A stretch of DNA of 38,797 nt from CAG-390 sp045636385 (GTDB lineage: Bacteria; Bacillota; Clostridia; Oscillospirales; CAG-272). The notes below the pieces were generated by a model. The model did no database searches. It had not been told where the DNA came from and worked only from the letters and a program-made list of their open reading frames with translations. Shown here piece after piece: positions 1 through 7,010 of the stretch; the stretch's first letter is position 1, and each line of letters begins with the position of its first letter. Location: contig JAZTXK010000014.1 in the NCBI GenBank assembly GCA_045636385.1, forward strand, positions 1 through 38,797, in the 5' to 3' direction. The position numbers were made by a program, and so were the translations under genes.

Positions 1-208
1 GTTAATCAGTGGATATTTATGAAAGAACGCTTATAACTTAATTGAGCGATACATGGACTCATTCGCGAGTATGGCGCGAAAGACCGAAAGACCTTGGATC
101 TCTTTTTGCACCCATCATCGCCAAGGGATAAGTGTACCATAAAACAAACACGCCGGACTGATTTTGTAGTGAAATACAACTCGGAAGTATCTTGTAATTG
201 CAACACAT
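1..208. other. Window edge; no convincing gene
   Basis: No supported gene is seen here. One plus-strand frame is open from the window edge to a TAA at 34-36 (eleven codons), so this could be the extreme 3' end of a gene lying upstream, but nothing in it is recognisable. An open minus-strand frame crosses the region, but it also runs through the terminator at 209-246, so it is probably chance. The nearest punctuation is that terminator. Confidence 0.4.
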
Positions 209-246
209 AAATAAAGCACCGAGCCAATAGGCTCGGTGCTTTATTT
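209..246. terminator. Bidirectional intrinsic terminator
   Basis: A perfect 17-bp inverted repeat (209-225 with 230-246) has an AATA loop. A-rich outer flanks on the left arm and T-rich flanks on the right arm give a U-tract in either direction. It probably ends transcription coming from outside the window. Confidence 0.85.
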
Positions 247-276
247 ATTGTTGTGTGCATATTGACGATGAACCCC

Positions 277-303
277 TTATTGTTTCGCAAGGCGAAACAA
301 TAA
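277..303. repeat. Short hairpin, 12-bp stem, AAG loop
   Basis: Positions 277-288 pair with 292-303 around a three-base loop. The stem carries the TTTCGC...GCGAAA pattern that recurs in many intergenic hairpins of this window (near 8170, 24780, 26660, 33515 and 35915). No T-run follows, so it is not a terminator. Confidence 0.6.
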
Positions 304-384
304 TAGAGCTCGCGCAACCGCCGCATATAACTCCACCACCCAATTATGCGCGAGCTTCGGGTTCAGAGTCCTTCTGCCCCTGCC

Positions 385-419
385 AAAAAATTCCGAGAAC
401 AATGTTCTCGGAATTTTTT
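385..419. terminator. Intrinsic terminator
   Basis: A perfect 16-bp stem (385-400 with 404-419) has an AAT loop and six A/T pairs at its base, giving a U-run on both strands. No gene with a clear 3' end lies directly next to it on either side, so it may belong to the surrounding repeat region. Confidence 0.75.
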
Positions 420-423
420 TATC

Positions 424-588
424 CAAGCCGCAGGCTTGACATATCATCACGCGTCAGCGTGTATATCATCGCCGAAGGCGTATATCATCACGCGAAGCGT
501 GTATTTCCTGCGGCTTGATGATATACAACACTTCGTGTTGATGATATGCAATTCCTTCGGAATTGATGATATACACGCCTTCGGCGTG
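424..588. repeat. Inverted array of mini-hairpins with ATATCATC/GATGATAT linkers
   Basis: Seven mini-hairpins stand in a row. The linker is ATATCATC at 441, 463 and 482, then flips to its complement GATGATAT at 517, 540 and 565. The loops flip with it: GAA at 474 and 494, TTC at 532, 556 and 580. The stems differ in sequence from unit to unit, for example CGCC/GGCG, CACGC/GCGTG, AACAC/GTGTT and CAATTCC/GGAATTG. An 11-bp outer pairing (424-434 with 507-517) closes the first half. It lies directly upstream of the promoter of the next gene. It is unlike a CRISPR array because the stems vary while the linkers are constant. Confidence 0.85.
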
Positions 589-615
589 ATTGGGACGCGG
601 GATCACCAAATCTTC

Positions 616-644
616 TTGCAATCCCCACGATTTTATGATATAAT
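616..644 (+). promoter_or_regulatory. Sigma-A-type promoter for the LRR-like gene
   Basis: TTGCAA (616-621), a 17-bp spacer and a perfect TATAAT (639-644) lie about 40 bp upstream of the ATG at 685. The mini-hairpin array ends 27 bp upstream of the -35 element. Confidence 0.8.
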
Positions 645-684
645 GAAAGCAGAAAAGCATCAACACGGCGAAGGAGAGCGTAAT

Positions 685-1539
685 ATGAGCAGCAAACAAA
701 ATTTGAGTCACGACTGGTTTATTTACACAGAAGACGAAAATAAGCGTTTATACGTTTCAAGAAACAAGCCGAATCCAAGCGTAGCTTTTTCTCCATGCAA
801 TATGTCACCCGATGACGTTGATTATGAAATGAGCAAAGGAAAAAGCAGAAAATTTCTTGAAATTTGCGGAATGGAGCAGAAAAGCTTTGAGTATTTTATC
901 GAAAACTACGGCAAAGAGTACGAATTTTTAAGCTTTTTCAAATGCCAATTGATATCCGATTTTTCTCCTCTCGAAAAACTGAAGAACCTTCAAGGTGTCA
1001 GTATTTATTGGAATATCCGCAACAGCACCCTTTGGGATATGTCACAAAACCCTAAGCTTGAATACCTATGGCTTGATTCAACAAAGAAAATTGCTTATAA
1101 TCCGATTGCATTGCAAAATGCAAAAAGATTGAAACAGATCGTGTTTATCGGAGATATGGACACGCACTACCCGATGAGCAGTCTGGAATGGATGCGGGGA
1201 ATGGATTCTTTGGAAAGAGTGTACTTCCGCAATATCAAGCTCGAAAACAGAGATTCAAGTGTTTTGGATAGTGTGCCGAGTCTCAGAAGATTCGATTTTC
1301 CCGCAGGAATGTTTACCACGGAGGAAATTGCATATATGTGTGCCAAATATCCTCACATTGAAGGCAATTCAATGGGAGCATACAATACGGAAGATGCAAT
1401 ACTGAATGACGTCAGAGTTTGCGGATACAGAAAGCCAGGGCTTGATCTGCCAAAAGGACAGGCAAGACTTGATAAATATATAAAAGAATTTGACGCTTTA
1501 GTAGAGAAATACAAAGCGGAATTGAAAAACAATAAATAG
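685..1539 (+). CDS. Leucine-rich-repeat-like protein of unknown function
   Basis: The protein is 284 aa and cytoplasmic, with no signal peptide or membrane segment. The start at 685 is chosen because AAGGAG (671-676) lies eight bases upstream; the longer open frame from 346 runs through a terminator and the hairpin array and would precede the promoter. From about residue 75 to 210 it shows irregular LRR-like periodicity (for example FSPLEKLKNLQGV and NPKLEYLWLDSTK), which usually means a solenoid for protein binding. The C-terminal third (from about residue 235) is charged and probably helical. It is AT-richer than most of the window, which fits accessory DNA. The function is unknown, and the LRR call is by pattern only. 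Confidence 0.6.
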   Translation: MSSKQNLSHDWFIYTEDENKRLYVSRNKPNPSVAFSPCNMSPDDVDYEMSKGKSRKFLEICGMEQKSFEYFIENYGKEYEFLSFFKCQLISDFSPLEKLKNLQGVSIYWNIRNSTLWDMSQNPKLEYLWLDSTKKIAYNPIALQNAKRLKQIVFIGDMDTHYPMSSLEWMRGMDSLERVYFRNIKLENRDSSVLDSVPSLRRFDFPAGMFTTEEIAYMCAKYPHIEGNSMGAYNTEDAILNDVRVCGYRKPGLDLPKGQARLDKYIKEFDALVEKYKAELKNNK

Positions 1540-1583
1540 CTTCGTTTGCCGACGTAGTCGGAAAAGCTTTTTATTATATTCCC

Positions 1584-1612
1584 TTGCTCTCCCCGAATTT
1601 TTATGATATAAT
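1584..1612 (+). promoter_or_regulatory. Sigma-A-type promoter
   Basis: TTGCTC (1584-1589), a 17-bp spacer and TATAAT (1607-1612) lie upstream of the gene at 1639. The -10 region (TTTTATGATATAAT) is the same as in the promoter at 616-644, so the two AT-rich genes may be co-regulated or share an origin. Confidence 0.8.
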
Positions 1613-1638
1613 AAATAAAAAAATAATGAGGTGAAAAT

Positions 1639-2124
1639 ATGCTATACAGCTTATACACCATGGTTTCGATTCCCGAGGCGAAAACCGAAAATGTGTTTGA
1701 ATCTCCTGTTATTTTAGGCGTTTTTGATTCCAAGGAAGCCGCAAAGAACGCTTGGAAAAAGAGGGGCGCGGAATTCAAGGACATAAAGCCCAAGACCGTG
1801 CATATTTACAGTGAAACCTTCTCGACCGAGCGGGATTCTTTGCCTCAGTTTATCTATATGTGGGCAACTTATACCGTATACGCTTTCTCTGAATTTGATG
1901 ATCCCGAATTCAATTTCACTCCTTACGCGAGCGGTTATTTTGAAACCCAAGACGATTATCTTGAAAAGAAAAAATGGTTGAAAGAACAAAATCCCACTCC
2001 TTGGAAGGAAGTTTGCGAGGAAAGCGACTTCAAATTTTACGCTTCCAATGAGGATATTTCCGAAAAAGTTGAAATCAATCGCTTAGTAAGAATCCCCGTC
2101 GCGCTTACCGAGAAAAATTTATAA
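1639..2124 (+). CDS. Hypothetical protein, 161 aa
   Basis: I do not recognise this family. The start has GAGGTG about seven bases upstream and sits 27 bp after its own -10 box, so it is probably transcribed alone. The product is soluble, rich in Tyr, Phe, Glu and Lys, and has no signal peptide. Residues 20-50 look like an alpha/beta element (VILGVFDSKEAAKNAWKKRG), the kind seen in small proteins that check a value or sense a partner. There are no catalytic motifs. It is AT-rich, like the gene before it. Confidence 0.55.
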   Translation: MLYSLYTMVSIPEAKTENVFESPVILGVFDSKEAAKNAWKKRGAEFKDIKPKTVHIYSETFSTERDSLPQFIYMWATYTVYAFSEFDDPEFNFTPYASGYFETQDDYLEKKKWLKEQNPTPWKEVCEESDFKFYASNEDISEKVEINRLVRIPVALTEKNL

Positions 2125-2169
2125 ATATTCACCTCCCATTCGGTTGCCCTCCTCTCTCCAAACTGTTGA

Positions 2170-2198
2170 TTGACACGCGCGCGATATTGTGCTATAAT
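2170..2198 (+). promoter_or_regulatory. Consensus sigma-A promoter
   Basis: A perfect TTGACA (2170-2175), a 17-bp spacer and a perfect TATAAT (2193-2198) lie 32 bp before the ATG of the 106-aa gene. Confidence 0.9.
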
Positions 2199-2230
2199 AA
2201 ATCAAACTCAAATTCACAACGGAGAACAAT

Positions 2231-2551
2231 ATGAACGCAAACGAATTCGATATTTTGTCACTTCAATTCCGCTGTGCCGAGCCGCTCGGCGCGGATATCT
2301 TGCGTGAAAACCCGATAAATCCCTCGGCGCGGGCCAACGTTTATAATACGCCGACCGTTACTGTCTACGAAGCCGAAAGCGCGACGGATGCGGTTTACAA
2401 GCTCTGCCGCACCTATAAAAAGATAATAAACGAGGCGCAGAGCGTGTGCCTCTATATCACGCACCGCACCGAAAAGGCGCGCGAGCTCGTGCTCACGAAC
2501 GAGCTTCTGCAATTTTTGGCTGAAAGAAAGATCGCTCTGGGGGTGGACTGA
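2231..2551 (+). CDS. Hypothetical protein, first of a translationally coupled pair
   Basis: The protein is 106 aa, soluble and of no family I recognise with certainty. It starts after GGAG and is driven by a consensus promoter. Its stop overlaps the next start (TGATG), so the two are translated together and probably act together. Its layout (beta strand, charged middle, then a C-terminal helix-strand ending FLAERKIALGVD) resembles that of the following protein. The C-terminal shape is reminiscent of DUF4279-type small proteins, but that is inference from pattern only. Confidence 0.55.
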   Translation: MNANEFDILSLQFRCAEPLGADILRENPINPSARANVYNTPTVTVYEAESATDAVYKLCRTYKKIINEAQSVCLYITHRTEKARELVLTNELLQFLAERKIALGVD

Positions 2552-2874
2552 TGGTATTTTACGTTTATATCCGTCTAAAAAACACGCCCGCGGCAAAGCT
2601 TCCCGCGCCACTGCGCAAATTGGTCAGCTCCAATCTCCTCGAAAGCACTCTCCTTTCCCTCTCGGTGTGCGGGGCTCACGAGATCGAGGACTGCATCGCC
2701 GCGAAGGCAAAGCTATGGAAGGACTTTGGCTCCGACCTCGGCGGCGCGGAGCTTGTCGTTCATCAGATCAGAACCTCAAACGGCGGCTTTGACCTCTCGC
2801 CCGCAACCGTCGCCGCGCTTGCGGAGGCAAATTTGACGCTTTGCGTGACGCACAGCGTTATTAATCTTAAATAA
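2551..2874 (+). CDS. Hypothetical protein, DUF4279-like C-terminus
   Basis: The protein is 107 aa. It overlaps the preceding stop by one base, which makes coupled translation likely. The C-terminal part NGGFDLSPATVAALAEAN followed by a hydrophobic strand resembles the end of DUF4279 proteins, which have no established biochemical role. The N-terminus FYVYIRLKN also fits a first beta strand. It may be a divergent paralogue of the upstream gene, since both are about 106 residues and both end in helix then strand. It is followed at once by a terminator shared with the convergent kinase gene. Confidence 0.55.
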   Translation: MVFYVYIRLKNTPAAKLPAPLRKLVSSNLLESTLLSLSVCGAHEIEDCIAAKAKLWKDFGSDLGGAELVVHQIRTSNGGFDLSPATVAALAEANLTLCVTHSVINLK

Positions 2875-2877
2875 CGA

Positions 2878-2907
2878 AAACACCCTCGCCACTATGCGAG
2901 GGTGTTT
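2878..2907. terminator. Bidirectional terminator between convergent genes
   Basis: A 12-bp stem (2878-2889 with 2896-2907) has a six-base loop, A-rich on the left and T-rich on the right. It can serve the small gene pair on the plus strand and the kinase gene on the minus strand. Confidence 0.9.
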
Positions 2908-2911
2908 ATAT

Positions 2912-3742
2912 TTACGCCAACATATCAATCAGATCACGCAGTGCGGGCTCGAACTTCGCGCCGTACCAGTGGTCAGGGTCGCCCTGGGTGTTGATGATGC
3001 ACTTTACGGTATAGTCCGCCGCGATCCTTGCCGCTTCGAAAATGTCCTTATCGTTCATCAGCGCGCCCGTGAACGCGGAAGCGTAGATGTCGCCCGTGCC
3101 GTGCGAGCCCTTGCCGATCTTTTCGTGCTCATAGTGGCTCATTTTGCCGTCCGTGTAGACCGCAACGCCCGTCTTGCCCTCGCGGTAGCCAACTCCGGTC
3201 ATTACCACCGTCTTTGCGCCGAGCGCGCAGAGCTTTTCGCAGAGCTCGGTGACGTATGCCTCGTCGTAGCTCTCGCGGTATTCGCATCCCGTGAGGAACG
3301 CCGCCTCGGTGATGTTCGGAATCAGAATGTCAGCCGAGCCGCAGAGGGGCTTCATCGCCTCGACGTAGTCCATATCGAAGATCGAATAGAGCTTGCCGTT
3401 GTCCGCCATTGCGGGGTCAACGATGCGGACGCAATCGTCGGTTCCCATCGTCGAGAGGATGCTCTGAACGTATCCGATCTGCTTGATGCTTCCGAGGTAG
3501 CCCGTGTAGATCGCGCGGAACTTGATATTTTCCTTCTGCCAATGCGCCTGAATCGCGGGCATATCGTCGGTGAGATCGCGGAAGGTGAATCCGCTGAAGC
3601 CGCCCGTGTGGGTGGAAAGCACGGCGGAGGGGAGAATGCAGGTTTCAAGTCCGCAAGCCGAAAGGATGGGGAGCGCAACGGTCAGCGAGCACTGACCAAC
3701 ACAGGATATATCTTGAATTGTCAGAATTTTTTTGTAAGCCAT
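2912..3742 (-). CDS. pdxY: Pyridoxal/pyridoxamine kinase, PdxK/PdxY family
   Basis: This 276-aa ribokinase-fold enzyme phosphorylates B6 vitamers with ATP to give PLP or PMP in the cytoplasm (salvage). Visible marks are the N-terminal strand with DISCVGQCSLT, the substrate-lid region STHTGGFSGF near residue 45, the adenosine-side VMTGVGYREGKTG (about 180), and the catalytic anion-hole motif GSHGTGD with Asp218. The length is typical of the family. It is divergent from a MocR/PdxR-like gene, the usual arrangement in which PLP level feeds back on B6 salvage. The start is supported by CAAGGAGAAA about 8-10 bp upstream. The exact vitamer preference cannot be read from sequence. Confidence 0.9.
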   Translation of the reverse strand: MAYKKILTIQDISCVGQCSLTVALPILSACGLETCILPSAVLSTHTGGFSGFTFRDLTDDMPAIQAHWQKENIKFRAIYTGYLGSIKQIGYVQSILSTMGTDDCVRIVDPAMADNGKLYSIFDMDYVEAMKPLCGSADILIPNITEAAFLTGCEYRESYDEAYVTELCEKLCALGAKTVVMTGVGYREGKTGVAVYTDGKMSHYEHEKIGKGSHGTGDIYASAFTGALMNDKDIFEAARIAADYTVKCIINTQGDPDHWYGAKFEPALRDLIDMLA

Positions 3743-3756
3743 TTTTCAATTTCTCC

Positions 3757-3785
3757 TTGAAATTTCACTGGATTTATTATATAAT
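3757..3785 (+). promoter_or_regulatory. Promoter of the MocR/PdxR-like regulator
   Basis: TTGAAA (3757-3762), a 17-bp spacer and TATAAT (3780-3785) point toward the regulator gene at 3836. The -10 overlaps the -10 of the opposing kinase promoter. Confidence 0.75.
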
Positions 3786-3804
3786 ATTTCTGATGATATT
3801 AAAA
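3776..3804 (-). promoter_or_regulatory. Promoter of the B6 kinase gene, overlapping -10
   Basis: A minus-strand TATAAT occupies 3781-3776, with a weak TTTTAA at the -35 position (3804-3799). The two opposing -10 boxes share an AT palindrome, so a regulator bound here would control both genes. No clear repeated MocR operator could be picked out by eye. Confidence 0.5.
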
Positions 3805-3835
3805 TGGTCAGAAACGGAGAAAATTATATAACCAG

Positions 3836-4924
3836 ATGAAATACAAGGTTGACAAAAGCATCCGCCCCGCCTATCTGCAGATCTACCGGCAGATCAAGGA
3901 CGACATCATAAACGGCAACTACGCCTACTCATCGAAGCTCCCCTCCAAGCGTCTGCTTGCCGACGAGACCGAAACGAGCACTGTGACGGTCGAGCACGCA
4001 TACGCCCTGCTTTGCGACGAGGGGTACGTCGAATCGCGGGAGCGGAGCGGATTTTTCGTGATCTTCCGAGGCTCGGACGGCTTTGCCCTTCCGCCCGCTT
4101 CGGAGATCCGCGCCGTCGGACATCACTCTCATTCAAGCCCCGATTTTCCTTTTTCGGTGCTTGCAAAAACAATGCGAAACGTCATCAGCGATCTCGGCGA
4201 CGCGATACTTGAAAAGTCGCAGAACAAGGGCTGCACCGAGCTTCGGCTTGCGATCAAGCACTATCTTTCAAGAAATCGCGGAATCAACGTCGGCATCGAG
4301 CAGATCGTCATCGGCTCGGGCGCGGAGTATCTTTACGGCCTGATCATCGAGCTCCTCGGTCGGAGCAGGACCTACGGCATCGAGTACCCGTCCTACAAGA
4401 AGATCGAGCAGGTCTACCGCGCCTCGGAGGTTGCTTACGAGCCTCTGCCCCTCTCCGCCGACGGCATCGACAGCGCCGCGCTCGCGGGGACGTCGGCAAG
4501 CGTGCTCCACACCACGCCCTACCGAAGCTTCCCCACGGGCGTTTCGGCGTCCGCGAGCAAGCGTCACGAGTACATCCGCTGGTCGAACGCGGGCGAAAGA
4601 TACATCATAGAGGACGATTTTGAATCCGAATTTTCGGTTTCCACCAAGCCCGAGGACACCCTTTTCGCGCTCGCGGACAATGGCAACGTGATCTATCTCA
4701 ACACGTTTTCAAAAACGATCTCCCCCTCCCTTCGAATCGGATATATGGTCCTGCCGCAAAAGCTCGTCGCAGATTTTGACGGGCGGCTCGGATTTTACTC
4801 CTGCACCGTGCCCACCTTCGAGCAACACGTCGTGGCAAGGCTGATCGCTAACGGCGATTTCGAGCGGCATATCAACAAGGTCAGACGCGATAAGCGGAAG
4901 GCGCTTGCGGGCGGTATCAAATGA
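3836..4924 (+). CDS. MocR/PdxR-like GntR regulator, C-terminally short
   Basis: The protein is 362 aa: a GntR winged helix (residues 8-75, with SKLPSKRLLADETETSTVTV) joined to a type I aminotransferase-like domain. PLP-binding marks are present: Asp260-Asp261 in YIIEDDF and Lys293 in NTFSKTISPS. MocR proteins are usually about 450-480 aa; this one stops just after HINKVRRDKRK, where the C-terminal small domain should continue for roughly 90 residues. No continuation is seen in the next bases, which hold only stops and the next promoter, so it is a real truncation, not a single frameshift. It could still bind DNA; PLP-dependent dimer function may be altered. Likely target: the divergent B6 kinase gene. 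Confidence 0.8.
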   Translation: MKYKVDKSIRPAYLQIYRQIKDDIINGNYAYSSKLPSKRLLADETETSTVTVEHAYALLCDEGYVESRERSGFFVIFRGSDGFALPPASEIRAVGHHSHSSPDFPFSVLAKTMRNVISDLGDAILEKSQNKGCTELRLAIKHYLSRNRGINVGIEQIVIGSGAEYLYGLIIELLGRSRTYGIEYPSYKKIEQVYRASEVAYEPLPLSADGIDSAALAGTSASVLHTTPYRSFPTGVSASASKRHEYIRWSNAGERYIIEDDFESEFSVSTKPEDTLFALADNGNVIYLNTFSKTISPSLRIGYMVLPQKLVADFDGRLGFYSCTVPTFEQHVVARLIANGDFERHINKVRRDKRKALAGGIK

Positions 4925-4958
4925 TAGAAGCCGAAAATCGCTTTTTTCCTCATTCCGA

Positions 4959-4987
4959 TTGACAATCGCCTACGCGTGTGATATAAT
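4959..4987 (+). promoter_or_regulatory. Consensus promoter for the AEC-GH43 unit
   Basis: A perfect TTGACA (4959-4964), a 17-bp spacer and TATAAT (4982-4987) lie 33 bp before the ATG at 5021. The truncated regulator ends just upstream. Confidence 0.9.
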
Positions 4988-5020
4988 TAACTAACGCAAA
5001 ATTTCAAACGAGGAAACCGA

Positions 5021-6007
5021 ATGTCAACCTTTTTAGCAACTCTGAACCCGATGCTGACGCTTTTCATCTGCATTGCGATAGGATTTATATTCAGCAAATG
5101 CAAGATCCTCCCCGAGGGGTCGGGCAAGGTTATGGCAAAGCTCGAGACCTGGATCTTCTGCCCCGCGCTCAACTTTACGACTATGGCATACTTTTGCACG
5201 GTCGATTCCATCGGAGAGCATCTTATCAATATCATTCTATCCTCCCTCGGAGTTATTCTCGCCATCGCGATATCTGTTTTCCTTGCCCGATTTTTCGTCA
5301 AGGAGAAGGGACCCGAGCGCGGAGTGTATCTCTATGCTCTGGCGTTTGCTAACAGCGGATATATGGGCGATCCCATCGTCCTTGCAATGTTCGGCGACGT
5401 GGCGCTTTCATATTACAAGCTTTTCTGTCTGCCTATACAGCTGATGATCTATTCCTGGGGAATCGGCGTTATGACTCCCGTCACCGAAAAGAAGGGCGGC
5501 GCTTGGCGTCGGCTTCTCAATGCCCCGACCGTTGCAATGCTCCTCGGTATGGTAGTCGGACTCAGCGGTGTCGGAAAATATATTCCGGGCTTTCTGACCA
5601 ACTCGCTTGACACTCTAAAGGTCTGTATGGGGCCCGTGGCAATGCTTCTTGCGGGCGTGACCATTGCAAAATACGATTTTTTGTCTATGCTCAAGAACAA
5701 AAGAGTGTACGTTGCCACCCTTTTGCGGCTTTTCCCTTTGCCGGCTATCATCGTAGCCTTTATATTCTTACTCAAAGTACTCGCAAGCTCCGCATTTGAC
5801 CTCAGCATCAGCAACGACGTGCTCTTTCTGACCTTTTTTGCGACCGCACCCGCACTCGGACTCAACACCGTCATCTTTCCCGAAGCATACGGCGGCAATC
5901 CCGAGACCGGCGCGAGTATGGCGATGATCTCGCACACCCTCTGCGTCATCACCATCCCCCTTCTCTACGCCCTTATGGTAACGCTTTTCGGCGTGCCGTT
6001 TCAATAA
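5021..6007 (+). CDS. AEC-family (auxin efflux carrier-type) transporter
   Basis: A 328-aa inner-membrane protein with about ten hydrophobic segments. Family marks are the N-terminal FICIAIGFIFSKCKILPE, the first-half motif ALAFANSGYMGDPIV (around residue 110), and the matching second-half region with ATAPALGLNTVIF and GASMAMISHT. AEC proteins carry organic anions or similar small solutes; the substrate cannot be told. GAGG lies upstream of the start. A GH43 gene follows 22 bp later, so transport of a sugar-derived acid or product is a reasonable but unproven idea. Confidence 0.85.
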   Translation: MSTFLATLNPMLTLFICIAIGFIFSKCKILPEGSGKVMAKLETWIFCPALNFTTMAYFCTVDSIGEHLINIILSSLGVILAIAISVFLARFFVKEKGPERGVYLYALAFANSGYMGDPIVLAMFGDVALSYYKLFCLPIQLMIYSWGIGVMTPVTEKKGGAWRRLLNAPTVAMLLGMVVGLSGVGKYIPGFLTNSLDTLKVCMGPVAMLLAGVTIAKYDFLSMLKNKRVYVATLLRLFPLPAIIVAFIFLLKVLASSAFDLSISNDVLFLTFFATAPALGLNTVIFPEAYGGNPETGASMAMISHTLCVITIPLLYALMVTLFGVPFQ

Positions 6008-6029
6008 AATATGAAAAGAGGTACTCCCC

Positions 6030-7001
6030 ATGAAAAAATTCAGAAACCCCGTGTCTCCCTTTGACGCGCCCGACCCTTTTATGACCTATGACCCCAAGAC
6101 GGGTTATTACTACGCTCTTTTCACCCGCGGCGTGAAGCTTGAGCTCTTCCGCAGCCGCCACGCGGGCTCGATCGTCACCGACGGCGATTCCCGCATCATC
6201 TACGAGCCGAACGGCGAGCGCGACGGTATCTGGGGCGACATCTGGGCTCCCGAAATGCACCGCGCACCGAACGGAAAGTGGTACGTTTACACCAGCGGAC
6301 GCATTAAGCCCGAGCCGAGCCAGAAGCGTCTCTTCATTATGGAAGGCCCCGCAGACGATCCCTTCGAGGGCGAATGGATATTCCGCGGCAAGCCCTCTCC
6401 CGATATTTTCTCGATCGACCCCACCGTTTACACCGCGCCCGACGGCGTGCAGTACCTCTGCTCCTCGCGCGTTGACCCGCAGTACGGTCAGGTGCTCGAT
6501 ATCTGCGACCTCGTAAATCCCTACACTTACGGCAACAATTGGGCAACCATCGCCCGCGCCGAGCTCGATTGGGAGCTTGTTGAGCCCTATACCGGCAAAC
6601 GCGCGATCGTTGAGGGTGCTTTCTTCCTCGAGCGCGAGGGCAGACTCTTCATCATCTACTCCGCAAACGGCTGTTGGTCGGACGACTACTGCCTCGGCGT
6701 GCTCGAGCACACGGGCGGTTCGCTTACCGACGCGGCAAATTGGAAGAAGCATCCCGAGCCTCTCTTCGTTCACGGCAACGGACTTTACGGCCCCGGTCAC
6801 GCGTCCTTCTTCCGCGCCCCCGACGGCAAGGAAGTATGGTGCGCTTACCACGGAATGAAGCAGCACAACGAGACCGTCACCCCCGCGCACCGTTTCTTCA
6901 ACATCCAGCGCGTTGATTTCGACGAGACCGGCTACCCCGTTATGGGTCTTCCCACGGGATACGAGGTCGACCTCGATCCTCCCGCGGGAGAGGAAGACTA
7001 A
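6030..7001 (+). CDS. Glycoside hydrolase family 43 protein, cytoplasmic
   Basis: The protein is 323 aa, a five-bladed beta-propeller glycosidase acting on arabinose- or xylose-type linkages in plant polysaccharide fragments. The three GH43 acids are in place: the base Asp15 (DAPDPF), Asp130 (SIDPTVY) and the acid Glu195 (VEGAFF). WAPEMHR (72-78) and GPGHASF with His257 also match the family. There is no signal peptide, so it works on imported oligosaccharides. AGAGG precedes the start, and the short gap to the AEC gene suggests one transcript. Substrate specificity cannot be assigned by eye. Confidence 0.88.
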   Translation: MKKFRNPVSPFDAPDPFMTYDPKTGYYYALFTRGVKLELFRSRHAGSIVTDGDSRIIYEPNGERDGIWGDIWAPEMHRAPNGKWYVYTSGRIKPEPSQKRLFIMEGPADDPFEGEWIFRGKPSPDIFSIDPTVYTAPDGVQYLCSSRVDPQYGQVLDICDLVNPYTYGNNWATIARAELDWELVEPYTGKRAIVEGAFFLEREGRLFIIYSANGCWSDDYCLGVLEHTGGSLTDAANWKKHPEPLFVHGNGLYGPGHASFFRAPDGKEVWCAYHGMKQHNETVTPAHRFFNIQRVDFDETGYPVMGLPTGYEVDLDPPAGEED

Positions 7002-7010
7002 AGCCATCCG

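Noticed and set aside
6..326. A 106-codon minus-strand gene at the window start
   Set aside because: It crosses the perfect terminator stem at 209-246, has no ribosome site and resembles no family.
424..588. CRISPR array
   Set aside because: The repeats are 8-base linkers in two orientations, units are about 20 bases and the variable parts are palindromes; there are no cas genes.
346..684. Upstream extension of the LRR-like protein
   Set aside because: The extension would translate a terminator and the mini-hairpin array and would begin before the promoter at 616-644.
2894..3760. A 288-codon plus-strand frame opposite the B6 kinase
   Set aside because: It starts in the terminator stem and is antisense to a confident gene.
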